DNA of 64,000 bases from assembly GCF_036346855.1 (NCBI RefSeq), contig NZ_CP107841.1:8064001-8128000 (forward strand). The letters run 5' to 3'. This DNA is from Streptomyces europaeiscabiei (GTDB lineage Bacteria; Actinomycetota; Actinomycetes; Streptomycetales; Streptomycetaceae). The notes under the pieces are model-generated. The model was not told the origin of the DNA. It did no database searches and saw nothing but the letters and a program-made list of their open reading frames with translations. The position numbers were made by a program, and so were the translations under genes. This document shows, in pieces, positions 37,132 through 45,487 of this stretch (its first letter is position 1; each line of letters begins with the position of its first letter).

Positions 37132-37968
37132 TCACTCGGTCGGAGGGGGCGGGAACGGTGGGGGCGGGGGAGACGGGTGGGGCCGTGGAGGGGGGTCCGG
37201 TGGGGGGCCTGCCTGGGCTCGTTCCAGGAAGCGGAGCAGCTCCACCGGGAAGGGGAGCACGAGGGTGGAGTTCTTCTCGGCGGCGACCGCCACCACCGTC
37301 TGCAGCAGGCGGAGTTGGAGGGCGGCGGGCTGCTCGGACATCTGCTGGGCGGCCTCCGCGAGCTTCTTGGATGCCTGCAGCTCCGCGTCCGCGTTGATGA
37401 TGCGGGCCCGGCGTTCGCGGTCGGCCTCGGCCTGGCGGGCCATGGAGCGTTTCATGGTGTCGGGGAGGGAGACGTCCTTGATCTCCACGCGGTCGATGGT
37501 GACGCCCCACTCCACGGCCGGGCTGTCGATCATCAGCTCCAGTCCCTGGTTGAGCTTCTCGCGGTTGGAGAGGAGGTCGTCGAGGTCGCTCTTGCCGATG
37601 ATCGAGCGCAGGGAGGTCTGGGCCATCTGGGAGACGGCGAAGCGGTAGTCCTCGACCTGGATGACCGCGTTGGCCGCGTCGACGACCTTGAAGTAGACCA
37701 CCGCGTCGACACGTACGGTGACGTTGTCGCGGGTGATGCCCTCCTGGGCCGGGACGGGCATAGTCACGATCTGCATGTTGACCTTGCGGATGTGGTCGAT
37801 GCAGGGGACGACCATGGTGAAGCCGGGGGTTCTGGGCCCGCCGCGCAGGCGGCCCAGGCGGAAGACCACGCCTCGTTCGTACTGCTTGACGACCCGGGCC
37901 GCGGCCGCGACGTACACGACGGCCGCTGAGCCGACCGCTGCGGCGGCTATGAGCAGCTCTTCTACCAT
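37132..37968 (-). CDS. SPFH/band 7 membrane protein (slipin-like)
   Basis: 278 residues from ATG 37968. One N-terminal hydrophobic segment is followed by the SPFH domain (YERGVVFRLGRL, GGPRTPGFTMVVPCIDHIRK, ITRDNVTVRVDAVVYFKV). A long helix with RQAEADRERRARIINADAEL and a proline-rich end follow. Slipins scaffold membrane microdomains and often work with an NfeD protease; no nfeD gene is adjacent. The upstream open frame to 38208 is low-complexity and lacks an SD. Confidence 0.9.
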   Translation of the reverse strand: MVEELLIAAAAVGSAAVVYVAAAARVVKQYERGVVFRLGRLRGGPRTPGFTMVVPCIDHIRKVNMQIVTMPVPAQEGITRDNVTVRVDAVVYFKVVDAANAVIQVEDYRFAVSQMAQTSLRSIIGKSDLDDLLSNREKLNQGLELMIDSPAVEWGVTIDRVEIKDVSLPDTMKRSMARQAEADRERRARIINADAELQASKKLAEAAQQMSEQPAALQLRLLQTVVAVAAEKNSTLVLPFPVELLRFLERAQAGPPPDPPPRPHPSPPPPPFPPPPTE

Positions 37969-38368
37969 GACGACCCCCTTGAGTCGTCCCGTATTCGTGC
38001 GAATACCACGATATGCCGGGGGTGGGGGCTCGGTCGACTGCCGTGGGGGAGAGTGCGGAGCCGGAGCCGGAGCCGGGGCTGGGCGGGGCGGGTGGGCACT
38101 CGGTGCCGGGGCTGGGCGGGAGTGGGAGGCGCTTGCCGACGCTGACAGGGTGCCGCTGCGCCCACCCTCCCCCACTCTCGGCTTCGCTCGAGCGGGAGGT
38201 GCCCCCACCGCCCCAGCGGCACGATTGCCCGCAGTGGGGGCAGGCAGCTGGGACGGCTCGGGCGCTGGTGCCGGGGACGGGGCCCCAGGGAGGGGCCCCA
38301 GGGAGGGGCCCCAGGGAGGGGCCCCAGGGAGGGGCCCCAGGGAGGGGCCCCAGGGAGGAGGCCGCAGG
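37969..38368. other. Repeat-rich intergenic region between slipin and sulP
   Basis: No gene. It contains Pro/Gly-biased low-complexity sequence and a palindromic block around 38166-38208 (CCCCACTCTCGGCTTCGCTC, then GAGCGGGAGG). I recall this block as a frequent intergenic element in Streptomyces. It ends in six 13-bp tandem repeats at 38279-38356. Confidence 0.6.
38279..38356. repeat. Six perfect 13-bp tandem repeats
   Basis: GGGGCCCCAGGGA is repeated six times head to tail, each with the palindrome GGGGCCCC. They begin 13 bp past the SulP stop codon at 38369, on the downstream side. Confidence 0.95.
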
Positions 38369-39925
38369 TCAGGGCGTGCCCGACCGTACCTTTTCCGGTT
38401 CCGGGACCGTCATCCGCACCGGTTCCGTGCCCGTCGTGCTGTGGCGGGACGCCCAGTTCTCGAGCGCGGTGCGGCAGGCGTGGTCGAGGTGGTGGAGGCC
38501 GGTGAGGTGCAGTTCCACCGGGCGGTCCTGGGGGAGGGACTCCAGGTTGTCGAGGATCTTCGGCAGGCGGAGGAAGGTCGCGTTGCCGGAGAGGTAGGCC
38601 TGGACGGGGCCGGCGCCCTTGTCGATGACCTCCAGCTTGATGTGCGAGGCCTCCCAGGCGGTCTTGGCCACGGAGAGGGCCAGACCGATCAGTACGCCCT
38701 CGAACATGTTCACCGCGACGATCGCCACCGCCGTGGCCACCAGGATCAGCGCCTCGCCCCGGTGGGTGCGCCAGAGGGAGACGACCGCGCGGAACGGGAT
38801 CAGCTTCCAGCCCGCGTGGACGAGGATGCCGGCCAGGGCGGGGAGCGGGATCAGGGCCAGGGCGCCCGGCAGCAGGGCCGCGAAGAGCAGCAGCCAGACG
38901 CCGTGCAGGACCCGGGACGCCTTCGTCCTCGCACCGGCCTGGAGGTTGGCCGAGCTGCGGACGATCACCGCGGTCATCGGCAGCGCGCCCAGCAGCCCGC
39001 ACACGGTGTTGCCGGCGCCCTGGGCCATCAGTTCCTTGTCGTACTCGGTGCGCGGACCGTCGTGCATACGGTCCACGGCCGCCGCGCTGAACAGGCTCTC
39101 GGCGGAGGCGATGAGCGTGAAGGCGAGGATCGTGCCGAGGATCGCCACGTCCGCCAGCGCGCCGAATGCGTCCAGGCCGGGGGGCTGGATCGCGTCCAGC
39201 AGGCCCTTCACCTCGACGTTCGCCACCGGGAGGCTGAAGGCCAGGGTGGCGAGCGTGGCCAGGAGGACCGCGGCGAGTGCGCCGGGGACCAGCTGGGCCT
39301 TCTTCGGCAGACGCTTCCACAGCACCAGCACGGCGATGGTGCCCGCGCCGATCGCCAGCGAGGCGAGTGCGGCCGTGCTGCCCATGGCGTCGGCGAAGGC
39401 GCCGGGCAGGCCCGCGATCTTGTCGATGCCGGAGGCGGGGGCCTTCAGGCCGGCCGCCGCGTACAGCTGGCCCGCGATGATCACGAGGCCGATGCCGGCG
39501 AGCATGCCCTCGACGACGGAGACGGAGATCGCGCGGAACCAGCGGCCCAGCTTCAGCGCGCCCATGGCGAGCTGGAGCAGGCCGGCGGCGAGCACGATCA
39601 CGCCGAGGGCGGGCAGCCCGAACTGGCGTACCGCCTCGAAGACCAGCACGGTCAGACCGGCCGCCGGGCCGGAGACCTGCAGGCTGCTGCCGGGCATCAG
39701 ACCGGCGACGAGACCGCCCACGATGCCTGTGACCAGGCCGAGTTCGGCCGGTACACCGGAGGCGACGGCGACGCCCACGCACAGGGGGAGGGCGACCAGG
39801 AACACGACGAGCGAGGCGCCGAAGTCCTGTCGCAGGTGGGGGAACCTGGATATGAGGGGGGACTTGGAGAGCATGGAGGTCCTGGGGTTCTTGTCGGTCG
39901 TCTCGGACACCTGGCCGCCGCTCAC
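38369..39925 (-). CDS. SulP-family anion transporter (putative bicarbonate transporter)
   Basis: 518 residues: about ten or more membrane helices (for example GASLVVFLVALPLCVGVAV; GPAAGLTVLVFEAV) and a short C-terminal region with STAS-like character (VELHLTGLHHLDHACRTALE). The GTG start overlaps the stop of the carbonic anhydrase gene as GTGA. SulP proteins linked to carbonic anhydrase are usually bicarbonate or sulfate transporters; the coupling favours bicarbonate. Confidence 0.9.
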   Translation of the reverse strand: MSGGQVSETTDKNPRTSMLSKSPLISRFPHLRQDFGASLVVFLVALPLCVGVAVASGVPAELGLVTGIVGGLVAGLMPGSSLQVSGPAAGLTVLVFEAVRQFGLPALGVIVLAAGLLQLAMGALKLGRWFRAISVSVVEGMLAGIGLVIIAGQLYAAAGLKAPASGIDKIAGLPGAFADAMGSTAALASLAIGAGTIAVLVLWKRLPKKAQLVPGALAAVLLATLATLAFSLPVANVEVKGLLDAIQPPGLDAFGALADVAILGTILAFTLIASAESLFSAAAVDRMHDGPRTEYDKELMAQGAGNTVCGLLGALPMTAVIVRSSANLQAGARTKASRVLHGVWLLLFAALLPGALALIPLPALAGILVHAGWKLIPFRAVVSLWRTHRGEALILVATAVAIVAVNMFEGVLIGLALSVAKTAWEASHIKLEVIDKGAGPVQAYLSGNATFLRLPKILDNLESLPQDRPVELHLTGLHHLDHACRTALENWASRHSTTGTEPVRMTVPEPEKVRSGTP

Positions 39926-40500
39926 AGGGTCTCGAACTTGTCGGTGTCCGCGCGGTGTTCGCGCACGGAGCCGGTGTGGACCTCGTAGTACCAGCCGCGC
40001 AGCCGCAGTCGGCCGTCCGCGAGGCGCTTCTCCACGCAGGGGTAGGAGCGCAGCCGCAGGAGCTGGCTGAGGACGTGGTTCTGCACACCGTCGGCGACGG
40101 TCGGGTCCTCGACCGCCCCTTCGGGGCGCGGAGTGGCGTGGGTCAGCCAGTCGCGTACGGCCGGTACGGCGTTCAGGTCGTCGCCGCGGACCAGGGCGCC
40201 GACGGCGCCGCAGTGCGAGTGTCCGCAGACCACGATGTCGGTGACGCCGAGAACCTCCACGGCGTACTCGATGGTGGCCGTCTCACCGGTGGGGCGGTCA
40301 GAGGCGTACGGGGGGACGATGTTGCCGGCGGTGCGCAGCTCGAAGAGCTCGCCGGGGCGGGCGCCCGTGATCAGGGCCGGGACGACCCGTGAGTCCGAGC
40401 AGGTGATGAACAGGACCTCGGGGGACTGGCCTTCGGCCAGCCTGGCGAACTCCTCAGGGCGCTGTCCGAACGTCCGGGCGTTGTCGATGAGGGGCTGCAT
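39922..40500 (-). CDS. Beta-class carbonic anhydrase
   Basis: 192 residues from ATG 40500. Zinc ligands are in ITCSDSRVVP (Cys, Asp-Arg dyad) and CGHSHCGAVG (His, Cys). It interconverts CO2 and bicarbonate in the cytoplasm. It is the first gene of a coupled pair with the SulP transporter. An AGGAGGAG SD lies 12 bp upstream, slightly far. The adjacent upstream gene encodes a small secreted protein. Confidence 0.93.
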   Translation of the reverse strand: MQPLIDNARTFGQRPEEFARLAEGQSPEVLFITCSDSRVVPALITGARPGELFELRTAGNIVPPYASDRPTGETATIEYAVEVLGVTDIVVCGHSHCGAVGALVRGDDLNAVPAVRDWLTHATPRPEGAVEDPTVADGVQNHVLSQLLRLRSYPCVEKRLADGRLRLRGWYYEVHTGSVREHRADTDKFETL

Positions 40501-40580
40501 GATGTGGTGACTCCTCCTGGCGCGCCTCGATGGCGCGTCGGGCTTGCACGACAGGTGTGGGGGGAGACAGGCTCCGCGGC

Positions 40581-40979
40581 TCAGCAGCGGAAGACCTGCA
40601 GAACGGCCGGGGTGTGGGCCGTGAGGGATCTCGACGCCCGGTGGTGCCGGGTCGGGGGCCGTTCGGGTTCGCTCGCGGCCGTCGGGTTCTCCCCCGGCGA
40701 CGGACGCGCGGGCGCCCCGGTGACGGTGTGCGTGTGTGTGCGATGCCGGTCGCGTGTGCGGAGAGGACCGGTCGGGTCCTGCGAGGGTGCGCACGTGCGG
40801 TGGGTGACGGCCTTGTCACGCACCGGCTTCGCCGTGAGGGTGTTTCCGGGCTCGGCCTTGGCCTTGACCTGACCGGGCGTGTGCGCGGCTGCGAAGGATG
40901 CCGTGGGAGCGAAGAACGTGAGGGCGAGCAGGACGGCGGCTAGGGCCGAAAGGGCGGTCCGGGTCGTCGTACCTCGCAA
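40581..40979 (-). CDS. Small secreted protein of unknown function
   Basis: 132 residues from a TTG at 40979, placed six bases after GGAGG; the alternative GTG at 40994 overlaps the SD. The signal peptide is clear (TRTALSALAAVLLALTFFAP, ending near ASFAAA). The mature part is Pro/Thr/His-rich with two cysteines (THRTCAPSQ and the C-terminal VFRC), which could form a disulfide. I recognise no family. The leader closely resembles that of the DUF4142 copies 2 and 3 (SD, CTCAT, TTGCGA). Confidence 0.6.
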   Translation of the reverse strand: MRGTTTRTALSALAAVLLALTFFAPTASFAAAHTPGQVKAKAEPGNTLTAKPVRDKAVTHRTCAPSQDPTGPLRTRDRHRTHTHTVTGAPARPSPGENPTAASEPERPPTRHHRASRSLTAHTPAVLQVFRC

Positions 40980-41038
40980 TATGAGCCTCCTCACTGGCAG
41001 TTCCCGGTGTCTCCCACGCGTCGGCAGTTACCCGACTT

Positions 41039-41067
41039 GGTCAACCGATGGTCAACCACTGGTCAAG
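41039..41067. promoter_or_regulatory. Three 11-bp-spaced GGTCAA direct repeats
   Basis: GGTCAACCGAT, GGTCAACCACT and GGTCAAG start at 41039, 41050 and 41061, exactly 11 bp apart. This is the arrangement bound by OmpR-family regulators such as PhoP (units like GTTCACC). It lies 60 bp upstream of the secreted-protein start. Confidence 0.55.
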
Positions 41068-41073
41068 AAACAC

Positions 41074-41105
41074 GTTAACCCTGCAAAGTTGTTTGCAGGG
41101 TTAAC
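41074..41105 (-). terminator. Perfect 14-bp inverted repeat downstream of the ZapE-like gene
   Basis: Arms GTTAACCCTGCAAA and TTTGCAGGGTTAAC with loop GTTG, AT-rich at the ends. On the minus strand it is followed by GTGTTTCTTG. It is probably the ZapE terminator, but an operator function with the adjacent direct repeats is possible. Confidence 0.6.
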
Positions 41106-41214
41106 TTAACGTTGCGAGCTGAAGAGAGCCTGAAAGGCGAGGGTGGGTTGGCCGGAATCACCCCTTGACCTGGGGGAGTTGTCCTGAGCCCGCCCACGGC
41201 CGGAGCCTGTGGGG

Positions 41215-42360
41215 TCAGTGCTCCACGAGTCGCCTCGCGTCGCGCGCGAGGGCGGTGAGGCGGGAGATGGCCCGGAAGTACTTCTTGCGGTAGCCGCCGT
41301 TCAGCATCTCCTCGCTGAACAGCCGGTCGAAGGGCAGCCCCGAGGCGAGCACGGGCACCTCGCGGTCGTACAGCCGGTCGGCGAGCACCACGAGCCGCAG
41401 GGCCGTGGACTGGTCCGGGATCGGCCGGACGTCCGTCAGACAGACCGCCTTCAGGTCGTCCGTGAGCGCGCCGTACCGGCTGGGGTGGACGCGCGCGAGG
41501 TGGTCCAGCAGATGCGGGAAGTCGTCGAGCGAGGCGCCCTCGGTGGCGTACGCCGCCTTGGTGACCTCCTCCTCGGAGTACGGCGCCGGGGCCTCGGGCA
41601 GACCGCGGTGGCGGTAGTCCTCGCCATCGATGCGCAGGGAGCGGAAATGGGCCGACAGACCCTGGATCTCGCGCAGGAAGTCGACCGACGCGAATCGGCC
41701 CTCACCGAGCTTGCCCGGCAGGGTGTTCGAGGTGGCGGCCAGGGCCACGCCCGCGTCGACGAGCTTGCCGAGCAGGGTCGACACGAGGACGGTGTCGCCC
41801 GGGTCGTCCAGTTCGAACTCGTCGATGCACAGCAGGCGGTGTCCGGAAAGCGTCTGGACCGTCTTCTGGAAACCGAGGGCGCCGACCAGGTTCGTCAGCT
41901 CCACGAAGGTGCCGAAGGCCTTGAGCGAGGGCTCGGCCGGGGTGGCGTGCCAGAGGGAGGCGAGGAGGTGGGTCTTGCCGACGCCGTAGCCGCCGTCCAG
42001 GTAGACACCACGGGGGCCGGCGGGCACCTTGGGGGCCTTCGCCCTGCCGAAGCCGAGGAAGCCGCGCCTGCCGGCGCCGGTCGCGTGCGCCCCGCCGAGG
42101 CCCGACGCGAAGCCGCTCAGGACGCGGACGGCCTCGGTCTGGCTGGGCTGGTTCGGGTCCGGGATGTACGAATCGAAGCGGACCGAGTCGAAGCGGGGTG
42201 GCGGCACCATCTCGGCGACGAGCCGGTCCGCGGGGACGTGTGGCTCGCGGGTGCACAGGGACGAGGGAGCCGCTTCGGGTATCGGGCCGATTCCGGACAC
42301 GGTGGCTGAGGACGACGACACGGTTACCGAGTCTAAGGGTCGTGCCACACTGCTCGACAT
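41215..42360 (-). CDS. zapE: ZapE-like AFG1-type ATPase
   Basis: 381 residues. Walker A is DGGYGVGKTHL and Walker B LLCIDEFELDD, followed by VAATSNTLPGKL-type sensor and the C-terminal YRKKYFRAISRL segment. In E. coli ZapE modulates the Z ring; in other bacteria and mitochondria AFG1 proteins handle membrane proteins. The ATG at 42360 (SD GGGAG, ten bases away) overlaps the ATG of the divergent gene. Confidence 0.88.
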   Translation of the reverse strand: MSSSVARPLDSVTVSSSSATVSGIGPIPEAAPSSLCTREPHVPADRLVAEMVPPPRFDSVRFDSYIPDPNQPSQTEAVRVLSGFASGLGGAHATGAGRRGFLGFGRAKAPKVPAGPRGVYLDGGYGVGKTHLLASLWHATPAEPSLKAFGTFVELTNLVGALGFQKTVQTLSGHRLLCIDEFELDDPGDTVLVSTLLGKLVDAGVALAATSNTLPGKLGEGRFASVDFLREIQGLSAHFRSLRIDGEDYRHRGLPEAPAPYSEEEVTKAAYATEGASLDDFPHLLDHLARVHPSRYGALTDDLKAVCLTDVRPIPDQSTALRLVVLADRLYDREVPVLASGLPFDRLFSEEMLNGGYRKKYFRAISRLTALARDARRLVEH

Positions 42361-43315
42361 GCGACGCCTGCTCCCTGTGACCGAAGAGACAGCGGCCCGG
42401 ACGCCGGAAGTGACCGGTGGTGCGAAGGTGACCGAGGTGCGAACGCCGGGTGGGGGTGAGGGTCCGGCGGGGGCCCGGACGCCGGGCGGGATCGGGATCG
42501 GGACGTCGGGTGCGGCCGGGGCCCGGAGGCCGGGTGCGGCCGAGGTCCGGACGTCGGGTGCGGCCGGGGGGTCGGACTTCGTCGACCGGGAGTGGAGTCT
42601 CGGTGAGCTGGCCGTGGCGTACGCCTATCCCGAGCCTGCGCCCGGTGGGCGGGAGCCGTGGCTGCGGGCCAACATGGTGTCCACCCTCGACGGCGCCGCC
42701 CAGCACGGCGGACGTTCGCAGCCGATCTCCAGCGACGCCGACATGCGGATCTTCGGCACGCTGCGGGGGCTCGCGGACGCGGTGATCGTCGGCGCGGAAA
42801 CGGTGCGACAGGAGGGGTACCGCCCGGCACGCGCGCGGGAGGCGTTCGCGCAGGCGCGTCGGGCGGCCGGACAGACGCCCGCCCCGGCGGTCGCGGTGGT
42901 GAGCGCCAGTCTGGATCTCGACTTCTCGCTGCCGCTGTTCAGCTCGCCGTCGGTCCCCACCATCCTGCTGACCGGTGCCGCCGCGGCCCCCGACCGGGTC
43001 GCCACCGCCGAGAAGGCCGGTGTCCGGGTGGTGGTCGCCGGGGACGGCATGGGCGTGGACCCCGCGCGAGCCGTACGGGCCCTCGCCGGCCTGGGGCTGA
43101 CCCGGCTGCTGACCGAGGGCGGACCCCGGCTCCTGGGCCAGCTGATCGCCGCCGACGTCCTGGACGAGCTGTGTCTGACCGTGTCGCCGATGCTCACGGC
43201 GGGGGACGCCCAGCGGATCGCCGGGGGCCCCTCGGTACCGGTGCCCAAGCGGTTCGCGTTGGCGTCGCTGCTGGAGGAGGCCGGGTTCCTGTTCGGTCGT
43301 TACCGTCGTACGTGA
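42359..43315 (+). CDS. RibD C-terminal-type pyrimidine reductase family protein
   Basis: 318 residues. The reductase core starts near residue 75 (WSLGELAVAYAYPEPAP) and contains NMVSTLDGAAQHGG, ADAVIVGAETVRQEGY and LLTEGGPRLLGQL, typical of the RibD reductase/DHFR-like fold using NADPH. Between the start and the core lies a roughly 60-residue Gly/Thr/Pro-rich stretch with imperfect repeats, unusual for the family. There is no SD before the ATG; a TAAGGGT box about 25 bp upstream suggests a leaderless or near-leaderless transcript. Confidence 0.82.
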   Translation: MRRLLPVTEETAARTPEVTGGAKVTEVRTPGGGEGPAGARTPGGIGIGTSGAAGARRPGAAEVRTSGAAGGSDFVDREWSLGELAVAYAYPEPAPGGREPWLRANMVSTLDGAAQHGGRSQPISSDADMRIFGTLRGLADAVIVGAETVRQEGYRPARAREAFAQARRAAGQTPAPAVAVVSASLDLDFSLPLFSSPSVPTILLTGAAAAPDRVATAEKAGVRVVVAGDGMGVDPARAVRALAGLGLTRLLTEGGPRLLGQLIAADVLDELCLTVSPMLTAGDAQRIAGGPSVPVPKRFALASLLEEAGFLFGRYRRT

Positions 43316-43433
43316 AGGCGGGACCGTCGTACGTGAAAGCGGACGGAATATACCGTTCCGTTTAGCTTTCGCCGGGCACACTAGAACCCTGAGGATCGAG
43401 GGCCCGTGGGGCCCTCCGAGGAGAAGGGCGCCT

Positions 43434-43913
43434 GTGGTGTCGTTCACGAGCGTATTGATGATCGAGAAGGCTCTGACGTCCGCGGACGTGGAGTTCGTCA
43501 CGACCCTGCACGGCGACGAGCAGGCCTCCTTCCATGTGTTGCTCCAGCCGCGGGGCAATCAGGCCGACCGGTTGCTGCGGGCCATCGACGACCTCGCCCT
43601 CGGTGAGCTGGACGAGGCGACGCGGGAGGGCGAGACGCCGGAGGGGGAGCTGGCGCTCGACGCCGGGGAGCAGGCTCTCGAGGTGTCGTTGCAGGCGTTG
43701 CGGGGGGCGGGGAGTTCGGCGGAGGGGCGGCTGATCGAGGATCATCCGCTGGACGCGCTGAAGTCCCTGGTGGAGGAGGTCGGGGCGGACGAGGTGCTGG
43801 TGCTGACCGATCCGCACTATGTGGAGGAGTTCTTTCATCGGGACTGGGCGTCCCGGGCCCGGCACAAGGTGGGGGTGCCGGTGCTGAAGCTGTTCTCGCA
43901 CAGTCGGGTCTAG
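43434..43913 (+). CDS. Conserved protein of unknown function
   Basis: 159 residues (GTG at 43434, or 43437 as the second of two GTG codons), preceded by GAGGAGAAGG. The core (LMIEKALTSADVEFVTTLHG to VEEVGADEVLVLTDPHYVEE) looks like an alternating alpha/beta soluble protein. Relatives have been labelled indole-3-glycerol phosphate synthase, but no TrpC motif is visible. Function unknown. A dispersed repeat follows the stop. Confidence 0.7.
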   Translation: MVSFTSVLMIEKALTSADVEFVTTLHGDEQASFHVLLQPRGNQADRLLRAIDDLALGELDEATREGETPEGELALDAGEQALEVSLQALRGAGSSAEGRLIEDHPLDALKSLVEEVGADEVLVLTDPHYVEEFFHRDWASRARHKVGVPVLKLFSHSRV

Positions 43914-43950
43914 GCCGGGGCGCCGTAGGCGGAGTCGTGCTCTTCGGCTG

Positions 43951-44008
43951 CCGGTTCGTCGTGGCTGGTCGCGCGGTTCCCCGTGCCCCTTTGGGGCGCG
44001 GCCCCGGG
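43951..44008 (+). repeat. Dispersed 3'-end repeat, copy F
   Basis: Forward copy (GTGGCTGGTCGCGCGGTTCC then CCGTGCCCCTTTGGGGCGCG). The CCCCTTTGGGG core can fold into a hairpin that may end the upstream gene. Confidence 0.75.
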
Positions 44009-44088
44009 CCGGCGTTTTTAGGGGACCACCAGCGCAGGCAATAGGCTGGGGGCGTTCATCGGCTTCGTACGTCACTTGGAGAACACGC

Positions 44089-45474
44089 ATGGCACCCGGC
44101 CTTCCCAGCGCCATGGAGCGACCGCACTTCATCGGGATCGGTGGGGCCGGGATGTCGGGGATCGCGAAGATTCTCGCCCAGCGCGGTGCCCAGGTGGCCG
44201 GCAGCGATGCCAAGGAGTCGGAGACGGCGGAGGCGTTGCGGGCGCTCGGGGCGACCGTGCACATCGGGCATGCCGCCGGGCACCTCGCGGACGACGCGAC
44301 GTCCGTGGTCGTGTCGTCGGCCATCCGGGCCGACAACCCGGAGCTGGCCCGCGCCGCCGAGCTGGGAATTCCCGTCGTCCACCGGTCCGACGCGCTCGCC
44401 CGGCTGATGGACGGGCTGCGGCCGATCGCGGTGGCCGGGACGCACGGCAAGACCACCACGACGTCCATGCTGGCGGTGTCGCTGGGGGAGCTGGGACTCA
44501 AGCCGTCGTACGCCATCGGCGGCGACCTCGACGTACCCGGCTCCAACGCGTCGCACGGGGACGGGGAGATCTTCGTCGCCGAGGCGGACGAGAGCGACCG
44601 GAGCTTCCACAAGTACGCGCCCGAGGTGGCGATCGTCCTCAACGTGGAGCTGGACCACCACGCCAACTACGCCTCCATGGACGAGATCTACGAGTCCTTC
44701 GAGACGTTCGCGGGCCGGATCGTGCCCGGCGGCAAGCTGGTGATCTCGGCCGACCACGAGGGCGCGCGGGAGCTGACCTCCCGGCTGTCCGGGGTGCGTG
44801 TGGTGACGTACGGCGAGCGCGAGGACGCCGACGTGCGGGTGCTGTCGGTCGTGGCGCAGGGGCTGAAGAGCGAGGTCACGGTGGTGCTGGACGGGCAGGA
44901 GCTCGTCTTCACGGTGTCCGTGCCCGGTCGGCACTACGCGCACAACGCCGTGGCCGCGCTGGCGGCGGGCGTCGAGCTCGGGGTGCCGGCGGCGGAGCTG
45001 GCGCCCGCGCTGGCCGCGTACACCGGGGTGAAGCGGCGACTGCAGCTGAAGGGCGAGGCGGGAGGCGTCCAGGTGATCGACTCCTACGCGCACCACCCGA
45101 CCGAGATGACCGCCGACCTGGAGGCCATGCGGGCCGCGGCCGGGGACGCGCGGATCCTGGTGGTCTTCCAGCCGCACCTGTTCTCCCGCACCCAGGAGCT
45201 GGGCACCGAGATGGGGCAGTCCCTGGCGCTGGCGGACGGGTCGGTCGTCCTCGACATCTACCCGGCCCGTGAGGACCCGATCCCGGGCGTGACCAGCGAG
45301 CTGATCATCGAGGCGGCGCGGAGCGCGGGCGCGGAGGTCACGGCCCTGCACGACAAGGCGGAGGTGCCCGACGCCATCGCGGGAATGGCGAAGCCGGGTG
45401 ATCTCGTTCTCACCATGGGCGCGGGTGACGTGACGGACCTGGGCCCGAAGATCCTGGACCGTCTTTCTGATTGA
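44089..45474 (+). CDS. murC: UDP-N-acetylmuramate--L-alanine ligase
   Basis: 461 residues. The N-terminal Rossmann motif is FIGIGGAGMSGIAKIL, the ATP-binding P-loop VAGTHGKTTTT (about residue 117), and the catalytic region includes EADESDRSF and LNVELDHHANY. It adds L-Ala to UDP-MurNAc in peptidoglycan synthesis, using ATP. The ATG follows GGAG by seven bases. It lies outside the dcw division cluster, as in other Streptomyces. msrB follows after 13 bp and is probably cotranscribed. Confidence 0.95.
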   Translation: MAPGLPSAMERPHFIGIGGAGMSGIAKILAQRGAQVAGSDAKESETAEALRALGATVHIGHAAGHLADDATSVVVSSAIRADNPELARAAELGIPVVHRSDALARLMDGLRPIAVAGTHGKTTTTSMLAVSLGELGLKPSYAIGGDLDVPGSNASHGDGEIFVAEADESDRSFHKYAPEVAIVLNVELDHHANYASMDEIYESFETFAGRIVPGGKLVISADHEGARELTSRLSGVRVVTYGEREDADVRVLSVVAQGLKSEVTVVLDGQELVFTVSVPGRHYAHNAVAALAAGVELGVPAAELAPALAAYTGVKRRLQLKGEAGGVQVIDSYAHHPTEMTADLEAMRAAAGDARILVVFQPHLFSRTQELGTEMGQSLALADGSVVLDIYPAREDPIPGVTSELIIEAARSAGAEVTALHDKAEVPDAIAGMAKPGDLVLTMGAGDVTDLGPKILDRLSD

Positions 45475-45487
45475 GGGGCTGAGGCTC

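Noticed and set aside
38279..38356. CRISPR or origin iterons
   Set aside because: Units are 13 bp, contiguous and without spacers; no replication genes nearby.
43434..43913. Indole-3-glycerol phosphate synthase label
   Set aside because: The 159-residue protein is too short and lacks TrpC motifs; left as unknown function.
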